64,000 nt of DNA. Origin: HKST-UBA178 sp965223815 (GTDB lineage: Bacteria; Pseudomonadota; Gammaproteobacteria; Chromatiales; Chromatiaceae). This document shows, piece after piece, positions 15,924 to 24,665 of the stretch (its first letter is position 1; each line of letters starts with the position of its first letter). The notes beneath the pieces were generated by a model. That model saw only the letters and a list, made by a program, of their open reading frames with translations. It had not been told where the DNA came from and did no database searches. The DNA lies in contig OZ245019.1 of NCBI GenBank assembly GCA_965223815.1, positions 4,030,001 through 4,094,000 of the forward strand, written 5' to 3'. Made by a program: the position numbers and the translations under genes.

Positions 15924-16904
15924 ATGATTCTAATTTTAACAAGCAAACAGGACGGACATGTTGAACCTGTTTCCAAACACCTCGATGCAGCAGGGGCACC
16001 GTGGGTTCGGATTAACACGGAAGACTTCGCTACCAATGTCCAACTGGATGTATCTCCGGCGAGCGGGAGCGGACAACTCTGGTTGAAGGACAGTCAGAAG
16101 ACAGTACGTCTGGAGGATGTTACAGCTGTGTGGTACCGGAAGCCAGAGCCGGTTCTCGTTGACCATTTCGATATGGACCACGGTGCACTAGATTACGTCG
16201 AAGCAGAATTCACAGAACAGCTTCTCGGTCTCTACGCGTTATTGAACAAGGCCCTTTGGATCAACAATCCCTTCAACACACGTATTGCACATAGAAAGCT
16301 GCTTCAGTTAAAAACCGCAGCCGAGATCGGCTTCAATGTACCTGCAACGGTTATAACAAACAGCGCGGAGAGAGCTTTCGAGTTCTCGGCCAAAATCAAC
16401 GGCGATATTGCCATTAAGTCTCTTGGCGCAATCTCTGTGATGGAGGGTCAGGCAGATGAAGCTGTCCAATACGGCATTTTCACACGCCGGATCACCAATG
16501 GCGAATTATCAGAGTTTGCCGACAAGATTCCCAACATGCCTACGTTGTTCCAGCAGTCCATCCCGAAAAATTTTGAGATGCGAATCACCTGTGTTGAAAA
16601 ACAAGTGTTCGCCTGCAAGATCCAGACCCGTGCCGATGATATCACGAGTGATGACTATCGCTTTGATACGCCGAATCTGCTGCACACTGCTATTGATGTT
16701 CCGGAGCTCACCGATAGAATGCATGCTTACATGGAGGCGTTCAATTTGAACTTCGCCTGTTTTGACTTCATTGTTTCCAGGGAAGGTGAGGTGATCTTCC
16801 TGGAGTGCAACTGTAACGGACAGTGGTACTGGGTTGAGCAGCGTACTGGGCAGCCGATTAGCAAGGCAATCGCTAACCTGCTAGTCACACCCACACCACT
16901 ATAA
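15924..16904 (+). CDS. Graspetide maturase, RimK/MvdD/TgmB-like ATP-grasp ligase
   Basis: About 326 residues from MILILTSKQDGHVEPV; this start has GAGGG 7 bases upstream, so the longer in-frame extension is not used. The N-terminal pre-ATP-grasp domain holds TAVWYRKPEPV. ATP-grasp signatures are INNPFNTRIAHRKLLQLKTA, AAEIGFNVPATVITN, DIAIKSLG and the C-terminal metal/ATP site FDFIVSREGEVIFLECNCNG followed by QWYWVEQRTG. This matches ATP-grasp ribosomal peptide maturases, which activate Asp/Glu side chains as acyl phosphates for cyclisation. The usual EINPNGQW appears here as ECNCNGQW. With the precursor gene it forms a minimal cluster inside the ICE transfer region. Confidence 0.93.
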   Translation: MILILTSKQDGHVEPVSKHLDAAGAPWVRINTEDFATNVQLDVSPASGSGQLWLKDSQKTVRLEDVTAVWYRKPEPVLVDHFDMDHGALDYVEAEFTEQLLGLYALLNKALWINNPFNTRIAHRKLLQLKTAAEIGFNVPATVITNSAERAFEFSAKINGDIAIKSLGAISVMEGQADEAVQYGIFTRRITNGELSEFADKIPNMPTLFQQSIPKNFEMRITCVEKQVFACKIQTRADDITSDDYRFDTPNLLHTAIDVPELTDRMHAYMEAFNLNFACFDFIVSREGEVIFLECNCNGQWYWVEQRTGQPISKAIANLLVTPTPL

Positions 16905-16913
16905 AGTCCCTAG

Positions 16914-16923
16914 AATTTCCTAT
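16914..16923 (+). repeat. 10-bp direct repeat, right copy flanking the graspetide genes
   Basis: AATTTCCTAT, the second copy of the repeat at 15519-15528, lies 10 bases after the maturase stop codon. Confidence 0.4.
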
Positions 16924-17027
16924 CACCGTGACCTTTTGCTTCTATATCCCAAATTGAAATTCGGTACGTTGTTAACGAGATTTGGTAGAAGATAGACAAA
17001 AACCGCCCTGCGAAGACAGGCCAAAAG

Positions 17028-17052
17028 ACCCCGGCAATGCCGGGGTTCTTTT
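17028..17052. terminator. Intrinsic terminator between maturase and virB4-like gene
   Basis: CCCCGGC (17029-17035) and GCCGGGG (17039-17045) form a 7-bp stem with an AAT loop, followed on the plus strand by TTCTTTTA. On the minus strand the stem is followed by TCTTTTGG. It can end both the graspetide transcript and the convergent transfer operon that ends at 17109. Confidence 0.85.
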
Positions 17053-17108
17053 ACTAATGAAGGCTCGAGGAGATTCCAAATCCCAGCGTTCTCCCCTATA
17101 TAGTGCCT

Positions 17109-19835
17109 CTACGTGCCGCGGCTATAGGCAATCCGTTCAGCGATGACATGCACCGCCTCGAGTTCGCTGCAGTTGCGCTCTCGCATAATCGCACCACGTT
17201 CGGCCTTTTCGTGTTTCTCGGTCATGGCAAGTGCCAGGGATAGCGGCGGCGGGACATTACGAAATAACGCTTCGATATTGTCTGAAAGCACGACACCCTC
17301 GACATACTTGCCCGGCTCTTTGCGAGCCGACAGCAACAGGCTGCGCTGCACGTCAGTCAAATCCTTGAAACGGGCAATTTGTTCAACCTCCTCCTTTGGC
17401 ATCACCAGGCACAGCCACCACTCCATCATGTTGAGCATCTTGCGACTAGCGTTGGGGAAGTCTTCCAGATTCTGGGTGGCAATCCAGAACCAGGCGCCGA
17501 GCTTGCGCCACATCTTGGTGATCTTGACTACATAGCGCGCAAGCAACGGATTGGTGGTAATGATGTGTCCTTCATCGGTGACCACCAGTGTCGGCCTTGC
17601 GTCGTGCTGGTGGCGTTCGACCAGGTCGTTGATATGGCTCATCATGGAGATGTAAGCGACGGTGAGCTGATCTTCGTAGCCTTCCCGTGCCAGTATCCCC
17701 ATCTCCAGAATCGTGATGTCCGCTTCGGGCCAGGGGGTACCCTTCCGGTTAAAAAAGTGTCCGGCTAGACCTGAACAGAACAGCGCCATGCCGTCGCCCA
17801 TCTCGATGGCCCGGTTGCGCCGGTGGTCTGGCAGACTTTCATCATGACCGATACTCTGGAGTGCATCGACGACATCCTGGGTAAGCACTTGATCGCGACC
17901 AGCCTCCTTGACGGTTTTGGCCGCGAGGAAAATCGCATTCCGGATCAACAGGCGGTCTGCCCGCGTCATGCGCGCATCTTCGCGCTCATCACCACCGGTG
18001 ATCATGATGCGGGCCGCGATCTCCATTTCGCCGAGCACGTCGCGGCCGGTACCCTCCTCATCCATCTCGTCGTCATCTTCCAGCGCGTCTGGATCATCAC
18101 GCAATGGCTGTTGACGTTCTTTCTGTAGTACCCGCAAGGCATCGGCAAACGGCGGCAGACTGACATCGGTATTCGGGTTCAGGGTAACCTGGTTGACGGC
18201 CAGACCATGGGCCTGAAACTGCTGACCCAGCAGCGAGAAGGAACCGCCGGCCTCGATGATGAAAATGCGCGGGCGGTACACGGCCGCCATCTGTTGCAGC
18301 AGATAGACCAGCATTGCCGATTTACCCGCGCCGGTGGGACCGAGGATCAGCATGTGCGCGTTCTTCTTTCGGTCGGCCCGATGCAGGGGATCGAACACAA
18401 GGGGTTCGGCACCCCGATTAAAGAACACCAGACCCGGGTGGCCGGTACCTTTGGACCGGCCGTTAAGGGGTAGCAGATTCGCCGTATGACTGGAAAACAC
18501 CAGTCGTGAACGGCGACTGGATTTCTCCAACGCGGCATCGTAGGCCATGGGCAGATTGCGAATATAGCTGTCGAGTGCCAGCAGATCGGCTTCGTGCAGA
18601 ATCGGTTGCAGCCCGTTGGGCAACAACAACGCGTTCAACTGATTGACATTGGCGCGCAGGGTCTTCATATCGTTCCCGCGTACATAGAATGCAATGCCCA
18701 GCGGATAGAGCTTGTTACCGCGCGCCATCTCCCGCTCCACGGCTTCGGCGTCTTCCTTGGTTAGCTCGGCCTCCGCGGAATCACCCACTGCGGCCCGTTT
18801 GACCTGGGCGATGTGATTACGCGTGAAGTCCTGAGGCTTGGCCGTCAGGGTCAGCACCATCACGGTGTATTCAGGAAATCGGTCAAACAGTGAAAAGACA
18901 TGATCACCGGCCTGGCGCTCGGCCGTCATGTGACCCACCTCGGGCGCACGGCGCAGTCCCTGGATGGTCACCAGCGTATGCGGCAGGTCATCGAACCACC
19001 AGGTCGCCGAGGCATTGTCCGAGTGAGGCATCGTCAGCGTCAGGCGCTCGGCAAGATCATGCCCGAATGGCAGGTCCTCATCCCCCGGATAGGGGGCGAT
19101 CTCCAGTAACTTATCGGGATCACCCCCCGTAATCTCAGGCCTTGGGTTGAACCATTTCAGCAACCACTCGTAGAGATCCCGCCCCGTACCGCGGCGTACC
19201 CGAATCCCGGCCGAGGCCAGTGAGGCCACCCACTTGGTGGCCACATCGTTCAGGGATTCCTCGATTTCCACGGCGGAAGGTACCCGGCCATTGGGTTTCA
19301 AACGACGGTACAACGTGGCACGCACACGCCGGACCTGGCCTCGCCACTGGGTACCAGTCACCGCGGTGTCTTCAAAGAGACCACCCGGACGGGTAATCCG
19401 GGCGAGATGCTCTGACAATGTTTGCTGGAAGTGGTGGGTATAGCCTGACTCACGCGCGCCGGGCTGGGCATAGTCCGCGATCTCCTTTTCGAATCCCTGA
19501 AGACTCGGATCGTCCTGGACGTACACCTGCAAGATCCACGGGGCGTCGTCTTCTTCAGGAATGGCATCGGTCAGTGCGGTCTGGATCGCATCACGTAGTT
19601 GCGTCATGAACGCCGGTGTACGCGCCTCGGTACCGGCTGGGGTCAGTTCGAACAGGGCGCCGACACTGATGCCGTCTTCCAGCAGAAAGGTACGGCTCGC
19701 CGGGTTGTATTCCATCCACGGCAGGAAGTCGGTAAACGACGGCGGGCGTTCATACAGCTGCTTGACCTGGTTCGTCGCAACAGGCGAATCCTCATCCTGC
19801 TTCTTCTTATATATAGGCAATGAGTCTGACTTCAT
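17109..19835 (-). CDS. traC: Conjugation ATPase, VirB4/TraC type (TIGR03744)
   Basis: About 908 residues from MKSDSLPIYKK; GGTGAG lies just upstream, and a GTG nine bases earlier is the alternative. The Walker A is LILGPTGAGKSAML near residue 500, followed by IFIIEAGGSFSLLG. Later come TLVVTDEGHIITT (Walker B region) and FWIATQNLEDFP. Size and motifs match the ICE TraC/VirB4 family, the cytoplasmic ATPase that powers pilus assembly. The gene follows the lipoprotein gene closely. Confidence 0.96.
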   Translation of the reverse strand: MKSDSLPIYKKKQDEDSPVATNQVKQLYERPPSFTDFLPWMEYNPASRTFLLEDGISVGALFELTPAGTEARTPAFMTQLRDAIQTALTDAIPEEDDAPWILQVYVQDDPSLQGFEKEIADYAQPGARESGYTHHFQQTLSEHLARITRPGGLFEDTAVTGTQWRGQVRRVRATLYRRLKPNGRVPSAVEIEESLNDVATKWVASLASAGIRVRRGTGRDLYEWLLKWFNPRPEITGGDPDKLLEIAPYPGDEDLPFGHDLAERLTLTMPHSDNASATWWFDDLPHTLVTIQGLRRAPEVGHMTAERQAGDHVFSLFDRFPEYTVMVLTLTAKPQDFTRNHIAQVKRAAVGDSAEAELTKEDAEAVEREMARGNKLYPLGIAFYVRGNDMKTLRANVNQLNALLLPNGLQPILHEADLLALDSYIRNLPMAYDAALEKSSRRSRLVFSSHTANLLPLNGRSKGTGHPGLVFFNRGAEPLVFDPLHRADRKKNAHMLILGPTGAGKSAMLVYLLQQMAAVYRPRIFIIEAGGSFSLLGQQFQAHGLAVNQVTLNPNTDVSLPPFADALRVLQKERQQPLRDDPDALEDDDEMDEEGTGRDVLGEMEIAARIMITGGDEREDARMTRADRLLIRNAIFLAAKTVKEAGRDQVLTQDVVDALQSIGHDESLPDHRRNRAIEMGDGMALFCSGLAGHFFNRKGTPWPEADITILEMGILAREGYEDQLTVAYISMMSHINDLVERHQHDARPTLVVTDEGHIITTNPLLARYVVKITKMWRKLGAWFWIATQNLEDFPNASRKMLNMMEWWLCLVMPKEEVEQIARFKDLTDVQRSLLLSARKEPGKYVEGVVLSDNIEALFRNVPPPLSLALAMTEKHEKAERGAIMRERNCSELEAVHVIAERIAYSRGT

Positions 19836-19840
19836 GAAAC

Positions 19841-20260
19841 TCACCGGCGATCACTCCCTTGACTGCGGACTTCACCGGGTAGCGCGTATTCCACGTGTTC
19901 ATACATCGGGAAGGCCGTCGTATAGCCGGGCACCGGTGCGCCGGCTTCACCGGTCAGGTGTGGAAAGATGTACATCACCAGCGTCGGGTTGGGCAGGCGC
20001 GGAAACAGTACATCGATCTCGTTGAAAGCATCTCGTGTGTAGCCATGCAGTGCCACATCACCCGAGACGATGGACCGGCTGCCCAACTCGCCACGAATGA
20101 CCTGAGGATTGTCGGCATTCATCTCATGCACGTGGCCCTCATAAATAGCCTTCATCGAAGGGCCATCCTGGGGTAGTACGGTGTCTTTGGTGCTGGCGCA
20201 ACCGGCCAGCACCAGGCTAATCAAGCCGAGTGCGGCGATAAGGGTCGAGGTCGGTTTCAT
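19841..20260 (-). CDS. ICE conjugation lipoprotein, TIGR03751 family
   Basis: A 139-residue lipoprotein: signal peptide with lipobox LVLAGCAS (Cys about residue 21). The mature part contains MKAIYEGHVHEMNADNPQVI and LHGYTRDAFNEIDVLFPRLP, with FPHLTGEAGAPVPGYT near the end. This is the conserved lipoprotein of GI-type secretion systems, a likely VirB7/TraV-like part of the outer-membrane core. The ATG follows AGGAAACTGACCC and overlaps the upstream gene by 44 bases in another frame. Confidence 0.93.
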   Translation of the reverse strand: MKPTSTLIAALGLISLVLAGCASTKDTVLPQDGPSMKAIYEGHVHEMNADNPQVIRGELGSRSIVSGDVALHGYTRDAFNEIDVLFPRLPNPTLVMYIFPHLTGEAGAPVPGYTTAFPMYEHVEYALPGEVRSQGSDRR

Positions 20261-21614
20261 GGGTCAGTTTCCTGCCAGTGGTATCGAAATCAATAGGGAG
20301 TTCCCGGTCAACATGGATGGCAATACGGATGCCGGCCGGGACGAAGACGGCATCAAAGCTCTGGGACTGACGCTCCAGCAGCCATTTCGACACTTCCTCA
20401 CTGCCACCGGAAATGGTCTTGCCCAACACGAAGCGACCGGTATCGCCGCTGACGCTGCTGGTGACACTGCCCGCATTGCTCACCACCGATGTCGTCTCGG
20501 CATTGGCCGCCGCTTCCGCCGCAGCCTGGATGGCCATCACACCGATCCGTTGGCTAAGAAACGCCGGCGCGTTGGTCTTGCGTTCACCAGTGATGCAGGG
20601 AATGCCCTGTTCGTCGGAGATCCAGCCCAGTGGCTTCTCCGCACCACCTCCCTGATGGCCTCGGTCATCGCCGGAAATGGTTCGGATGGTGCCATCCTCG
20701 AAAACGAAGGTGACCGAATCGAGGCGACCGGTCACACAGGAAAGCGTCCAGTCTCCAACGGCGGTCCCACTCCACACCATGCCTTGAACGCCCGGCACCG
20801 TGAGACCATTGGCGGCCAGGTTATCTGCGCCGGTGATGATCTTGAACGGCATCGGATCACGGACCTGTCCTTGCACCGGCACCCGGCCGACCAGGGCCGT
20901 CATGGCTGTTGAACCGATCAGGGTGGCGTTACGGGGAACCGTATAAACGGGATGGACGGTGCTGAGTTGCTGAGTCAGTTTCCCAGTCTTTTCAGTCGCC
21001 GATGTCAACGTACTTCCGGTCGACTGGCCTACCCTCTGCAGCAGACTGTTTCCACTGGCCTCTAACGCAGCATCGTCGACGACATCCAGCGGTTCGACCC
21101 AGATCAGGCTGTCAGAAGTTGCAGCCCCCTCTCCGACGTCATCGAGGCCCAAACCCACCGGGATGTCGCTGCCACTTTGGTTGGGGTAACGCTGGGAAAG
21201 AGACTGAGACAGCGCATCCACACGCGCCGTCAGTGAAGAAAGCACACCGGCATCGATCCGGTCGCGTGTATCCCGGTCTTTTTCATGGGAGAGCAACTCA
21301 CGCTTGACCCGGGTTGTGACGTTCTCCTCGATCTGGTGACGATTAGCCAGCAGTTCACGGTTCTCTTTGCGCAGCTGGTCATTGTCCTTGCGTAAAGCCT
21401 GTACTTCCGTGGTCATGGACGCGACATTGGCCGTCAGTGTCTTGATGGTATCGGCAGGACTGTCCGCATCCGGCGCAGGCGCCTGGGGCACACTCTCCAG
21501 AACGAGTGCATCTTCAGGTTCCTGCGAACAGGATTTCAGGGTGACGAATACCAGCATCAGTACAACGGCGCCGGCAAGCAGGGGTAAGAGTCGGTTGGAG
21601 GTTGCAATCGCCAT
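20217..21614 (-). CDS. ICE conjugation protein, TIGR03752 family (TraB/VirB10-like)
   Basis: A 465-residue protein with one N-terminal membrane anchor (LLPLLAGAVVLMLVFVTL). A coiled coil follows (ASMTTEVQALRKDNDQLRKE, NRELLANRHQIEENV), then a proline-poor linker and a C-terminal periplasmic domain with TAMTALVGRVPVQGQVRDP and GKTISGGSEEVSKWLLERQ. This layout matches TraB/VirB10-type proteins linking inner and outer membranes. It begins 8 bases after the TraK-like gene. Confidence 0.92.
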   Translation of the reverse strand: MAIATSNRLLPLLAGAVVLMLVFVTLKSCSQEPEDALVLESVPQAPAPDADSPADTIKTLTANVASMTTEVQALRKDNDQLRKENRELLANRHQIEENVTTRVKRELLSHEKDRDTRDRIDAGVLSSLTARVDALSQSLSQRYPNQSGSDIPVGLGLDDVGEGAATSDSLIWVEPLDVVDDAALEASGNSLLQRVGQSTGSTLTSATEKTGKLTQQLSTVHPVYTVPRNATLIGSTAMTALVGRVPVQGQVRDPMPFKIITGADNLAANGLTVPGVQGMVWSGTAVGDWTLSCVTGRLDSVTFVFEDGTIRTISGDDRGHQGGGAEKPLGWISDEQGIPCITGERKTNAPAFLSQRIGVMAIQAAAEAAANAETTSVVSNAGSVTSSVSGDTGRFVLGKTISGGSEEVSKWLLERQSQSFDAVFVPAGIRIAIHVDRELPIDFDTTGRKLTHETDLDPYRRTRLD

Positions 21615-21622
21615 GGTAAGCC

Positions 21623-22420
21623 CTAGTACGAAACGCCAAACGGCCGGGCGGAGATCAGATAAACAGCCGTGGTATCCGCTTCATCGCCTTTGGGAAATAG
21701 ACGGTGGTGCTGAAAGGCTGCCGTCAGCCAGGTGCCCCGAATGTTGCGTGGGTCCAGTGTTAGCGCCTGTTCGGTACGGTTGGTGAGCTTGACCGCTGTG
21801 ACAAAGAGACCCTTGGCGCGCCATGCCACCAGCGGGACCCCTTCAACGGCACCACCATGGTATAGCTCGACGGGATCGCGGCTGACCGGCACACGAACGA
21901 TGCCGGGTTGGTCTTTGACCAGGCGAGCCGGGGCATAGAGCTGTTGAGCGGCGAAGCGGGTCAACTGAACAAAATCAGGCCGATCCTGTTCCGGCTCATG
22001 TCCGCCCGTCGCCTGTCCTTTCTCACTGCCCTGTTCACCGGTCACATAGATTTGAATCGGATGGCCCGACCCACCGTCTTCAGTGGCTGTGACATCGAAC
22101 AGATAGAGTCGTCCACTATCGAGTTCACGCACCATGAGCCGGTTGGACCCAAAGGACGTATGCGCCAACAGGTAGACCATCCCGTTGACACTCTGCGTGC
22201 GCAGCACACCCTGAACGGAGGCCGGCACACCCACCTTTACTGCGGCGGGAAATTCAATCCGCTGTTCCTGACCAACTGCGAGTTCCAACCGGATCGGTGC
22301 TTTCTTCCACTCGATCCGCTCAAGCGTTTCCGTCTCGGCATGCACGAGCGACTGCATCAAAAGCAGCGTCACGCCCAGCCAGGTAGCCATTACGGAATGG
22401 TTCGATGGTTTTTTTCGCAT
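21623..22420 (-). CDS. ICE conjugation protein, TIGR03749 family (TraK/VirB9-like)
   Basis: A 265-residue exported protein with a signal peptide (SVMATWLGVTLLLMQSLVHA). The mature part is rich in beta strands: VGQEQRIEFPAAVKVGVPA, NGMVYLLAHTSFGSNRLMV, LYLFDVTATEDGG. It corresponds to the TraK-like periplasmic secretin-type component of the core complex. The ribosome binding site GGAG lies 6 bases before the ATG. Confidence 0.92.
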   Translation of the reverse strand: MRKKPSNHSVMATWLGVTLLLMQSLVHAETETLERIEWKKAPIRLELAVGQEQRIEFPAAVKVGVPASVQGVLRTQSVNGMVYLLAHTSFGSNRLMVRELDSGRLYLFDVTATEDGGSGHPIQIYVTGEQGSEKGQATGGHEPEQDRPDFVQLTRFAAQQLYAPARLVKDQPGIVRVPVSRDPVELYHGGAVEGVPLVAWRAKGLFVTAVKLTNRTEQALTLDPRNIRGTWLTAAFQHHRLFPKGDEADTTAVYLISARPFGVSY

Positions 22421-22432
22421 GGGTTACTCCTG

Positions 22433-23086
22433 CTATTGTTCTTGCCCGGCATCTACACCGAGTTCCGATGCTTCCAACCGACGCGGCCCGTCACTCGCAA
22501 AGCCGTCCAACGCCAGCCCCCAGGGATTGGCTTCCGGATCGACCGCGAGACTGACCACCCGCATGGGATAGCGAATGGCGGTTTTCTTCACCGTCATGCC
22601 TTTCACCGACTCGAACAGATCGAGATCCAGCCAGACCACCCAAACGCCTGGCGCGAGCACATCGACGCGACGTTCCTCGTAACCATGTCCGGCAATCTCA
22701 TGCACACCACGCACCCGGTAGGCCAGCTCACCCTTACGGCCTTTCTGTTCCAGGTCGGCCATGAGCTCCGTCCGGTATCGCGGCGTCACATACGGAGAGA
22801 TGCGGAAGATGGCCTTGCCGTAGTCCTTGGCTCCATCATCGGGCCAACGGTTAAGCTGCTGGAAGATGTAAAAGGCAAAGGCATACACATTGGCCGCCGG
22901 CACTTCGTCGACCGAGAGCGTCGCCCCGGAGCGCAGATCGGGAGGGACATGCACCGTCAACTGCTTCGGCGCCTGACTCCAGCCGAACCAGAGGGCCAGG
23001 ATCACGACGAACTGGAGGCCGATCACCACCCATAGTGAGCGCAAGTGCGCGCGAACGTTATCGATCTCGGTGCGGTAACGTCGCAT
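22433..23086 (-). CDS. ICE conjugation protein, TIGR03746 family (TraE/VirB8-like)
   Basis: About 217 residues from MRRYRTEIDNVRAHLRSLW; a longer frame to 23203 runs through the upstream gene and lacks family character. One N-terminal membrane segment (WVVIGLQFVVILALWFGW) is followed by a periplasmic domain with PPDLRSGATLSVDEVPAANV, YAFAFYIFQQLNRWPDDG and ISPYVTPRYRTELMADLEQK. This is the DUF2895/TraE-VirB8 scaffold shape. It overlaps the TIGR03750 gene by 29 bases. Confidence 0.93.
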   Translation of the reverse strand: MRRYRTEIDNVRAHLRSLWVVIGLQFVVILALWFGWSQAPKQLTVHVPPDLRSGATLSVDEVPAANVYAFAFYIFQQLNRWPDDGAKDYGKAIFRISPYVTPRYRTELMADLEQKGRKGELAYRVRGVHEIAGHGYEERRVDVLAPGVWVVWLDLDLFESVKGMTVKKTAIRYPMRVVSLAVDPEANPWGLALDGFASDGPRRLEASELGVDAGQEQ

Positions 23087-23438
23087 ACCGTGTTCTCCCA
23101 ATATCCCAGGCGCCACTGCGCTGAATGAACGGCGAGCTGCGCAAACCATGGCCCGACAACCAGATGGCAATCTGTTGCTGGTAATAGCCATCTGGTCGGC
23201 CACGTTTCAGCCGCTGGAACAACCCCGCCATAACGATGACGGTTCCCACGACACCGACACCGGCCATGCCGAACCCCATGGTGACCGCGCCCAACAAACC
23301 CGCCAGGAGGAGGCTAACGGGTAACCAGATGAGCGCGGCCACACCCACGATGATGCCCAGTTCGGACGACGAGCATCCCTTGAAGATCGCCGGCTCCACA
23401 TTGAGCCGGTCGGCCAGAATGTCGTCTCGATCCGACAT
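23058..23438 (-). CDS. ICE membrane protein, TIGR03750 family (TraL-like)
   Basis: A 126-residue protein with ADRLNVEPAIFKGCSSSELG, then two membrane helices (IIVGVAALIWLPVSLLLAGL, MAGVGVVGTVIVMAGLF), a basic loop (RLKRGRPDGYYQQQIAIWLS) and a polar tail. It matches DUF3487, comparable to TraL/VirB3 of other secretion systems. Confidence 0.93.
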   Translation of the reverse strand: MSDRDDILADRLNVEPAIFKGCSSSELGIIVGVAALIWLPVSLLLAGLLGAVTMGFGMAGVGVVGTVIVMAGLFQRLKRGRPDGYYQQQIAIWLSGHGLRSSPFIQRSGAWDIGRTRYATLPHRDR

Positions 23439-23441
23439 CGG

Positions 23442-23792
23442 TTAGATGACGCCCGCGGCTTCGGTGAGCAGGTAGCTTGCAAAGATCAGTACGATCGCAC
23501 CGACGATGCCGAGCACGCCCACTTCGGCCCATTCGGCCTTGCCTTGGCGAGCCTCGTTGAACTTGGCGAAGCCGAGATAGGCAATCCACAGGAAGCCCAG
23601 CACAGCGATCGCCAGACCCAGGACCAGACCACCATCCTTGATGTAACCCGAAATGAGCCCAATCCAGTCACCGGCTGCGGGCGCGGTACTGGGTGCCACC
23701 GGAGTCGGCAACGCCGCCAATACCGACTGGCCTGCCGTAACTGCGAGCAACCCAGCTGCGGTTACCACCTTTTTTACTGCTTTCTTCATCAT
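23442..23792 (-). CDS. ICE membrane protein, TIGR03745 family, pilin candidate
   Basis: About 116 residues from MMKKAVKKVV, preceded by GGAGAG. A signal-like N-terminus (VVTAAGLLAVTAGQSVLAAL) is followed by two membrane helices (GGLVLGLAIAVLGFLWIAYL and VLGIVGAIVLIFASYLL) around a short charged loop (AKFNEARQGKAEW). This is the TraA/VirB2-like shape, so it is the best conjugative pilin candidate; that role is inferred. Confidence 0.92.
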   Translation of the reverse strand: MMKKAVKKVVTAAGLLAVTAGQSVLAALPTPVAPSTAPAAGDWIGLISGYIKDGGLVLGLAIAVLGFLWIAYLGFAKFNEARQGKAEWAEVGVLGIVGAIVLIFASYLLTEAAGVI

Positions 23793-23876
23793 TACTTTCT
23801 CTCCGAGGTAACGGGGTTGCCCCCTGTTAAAAATACGGGGAACTCCCCGAACCCCTGCGACAATGGCCAACGGCCG

Positions 23877-24107
23877 CTACCGCAGATAAAAACCCAACAC
23901 CATGAGGACGATGCTTGCGCGCAGTGCCGACCAGACCACATCGAACAAAACGACCTGCCCGTTCTGCCAGGCACGGAAGGTGCCCAGCGAGACCCAAATA
24001 ACCCAGACGAAGGCAAGCACCAGCACGACCGATGCAATGCCGGTCAGCAGGGTTGCCGGCGTAAAACCGGAACCCGCTTGAAATGCCGTGTTCTGTGCTG
24101 CCGTCAT
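23877..24107 (-). CDS. ICE membrane protein, TIGR03758 family
   Basis: A 76-residue protein with two hydrophobic helices (LTGIASVVLVLAFVWVIWVS and VVWSALRASIVLMVLGFYL) and RAWQNGQVVLFD between them, as in DUF3262 proteins. It stands between RAQPRD and the pilin candidate. Its role in pilus assembly is not defined. Confidence 0.92.
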   Translation of the reverse strand: MTAAQNTAFQAGSGFTPATLLTGIASVVLVLAFVWVIWVSLGTFRAWQNGQVVLFDVVWSALRASIVLMVLGFYLR

Positions 24108-24116
24108 GACCTGACA

Positions 24117-24419
24117 TTACCGACGGTAATCACCGCGCAGCGGCGGGAAAGTCCGGGGCTCCGAACGCGGGGCGTCAATATGCTCCTGGATCCCGAGTCG
24201 AATTCGGTCAAGATCCTGGCGCAGCCACTCATACTGGAAACGAACACGGGCATCAGGATTGGCCTGAGAAGCCGCTTCTGCAATCAGTGGATCGATGGCC
24301 TCGAGTTCGTGGATGATCATGGCCAGCGCAGCCCGTTCGCCGTCTGCGTCAGCAATAGCAAATTGCACCGGCAATACAGCCGCCAGCAGTCCTGTGACAA
24401 GCAGTTGGGTAATTCGCAT
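24117..24419 (-). CDS. RAQPRD-family ICE protein
   Basis: About 100 residues from MRITQLLVTG (signal peptide to about residue 24, ending FAIADA). The mature helical part has ERAALAMIIHELEAIDPLIA and RVRFQYEWLRQDLDRIRLGI, the hallmark of the RAQPRD family, named after a motif whose place here is taken by DAPRSEP. In the backbone this gene normally follows TIGR03747 directly; here about 5.7 kb of defence cargo separates them. Confidence 0.9.
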   Translation of the reverse strand: MRITQLLVTGLLAAVLPVQFAIADADGERAALAMIIHELEAIDPLIAEAASQANPDARVRFQYEWLRQDLDRIRLGIQEHIDAPRSEPRTFPPLRGDYRR

Positions 24420-24665
24420 GGATATCCTCCCCGTGTTGCGCATGACGCGCATGGTGGGGGATCGAAGGAGGACTAGCTATGGAAAATCAATTCAGAAATG
24501 CGTGGGGTTTCCGTCTGCTCAGATAGAAGGAAGGCAGGGCAAACTCGCACAGGTCAGCTGACAGCCGACAGGAACCCGCTCAGACTAAGTCGGACGTCGC
24601 GAAATGGGCACAGGTAAGACAATCACAGCCGACAGCTATGATGCTTTGATAGCCAATTTGTCCGG

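Noticed and set aside
15478..15999. Minus-strand frame over the graspetide precursor
   Set aside because: It lacks a ribosome binding site and crosses the terminator; the plus-strand gene has motifs, a good ribosome binding site and a matching ligase.
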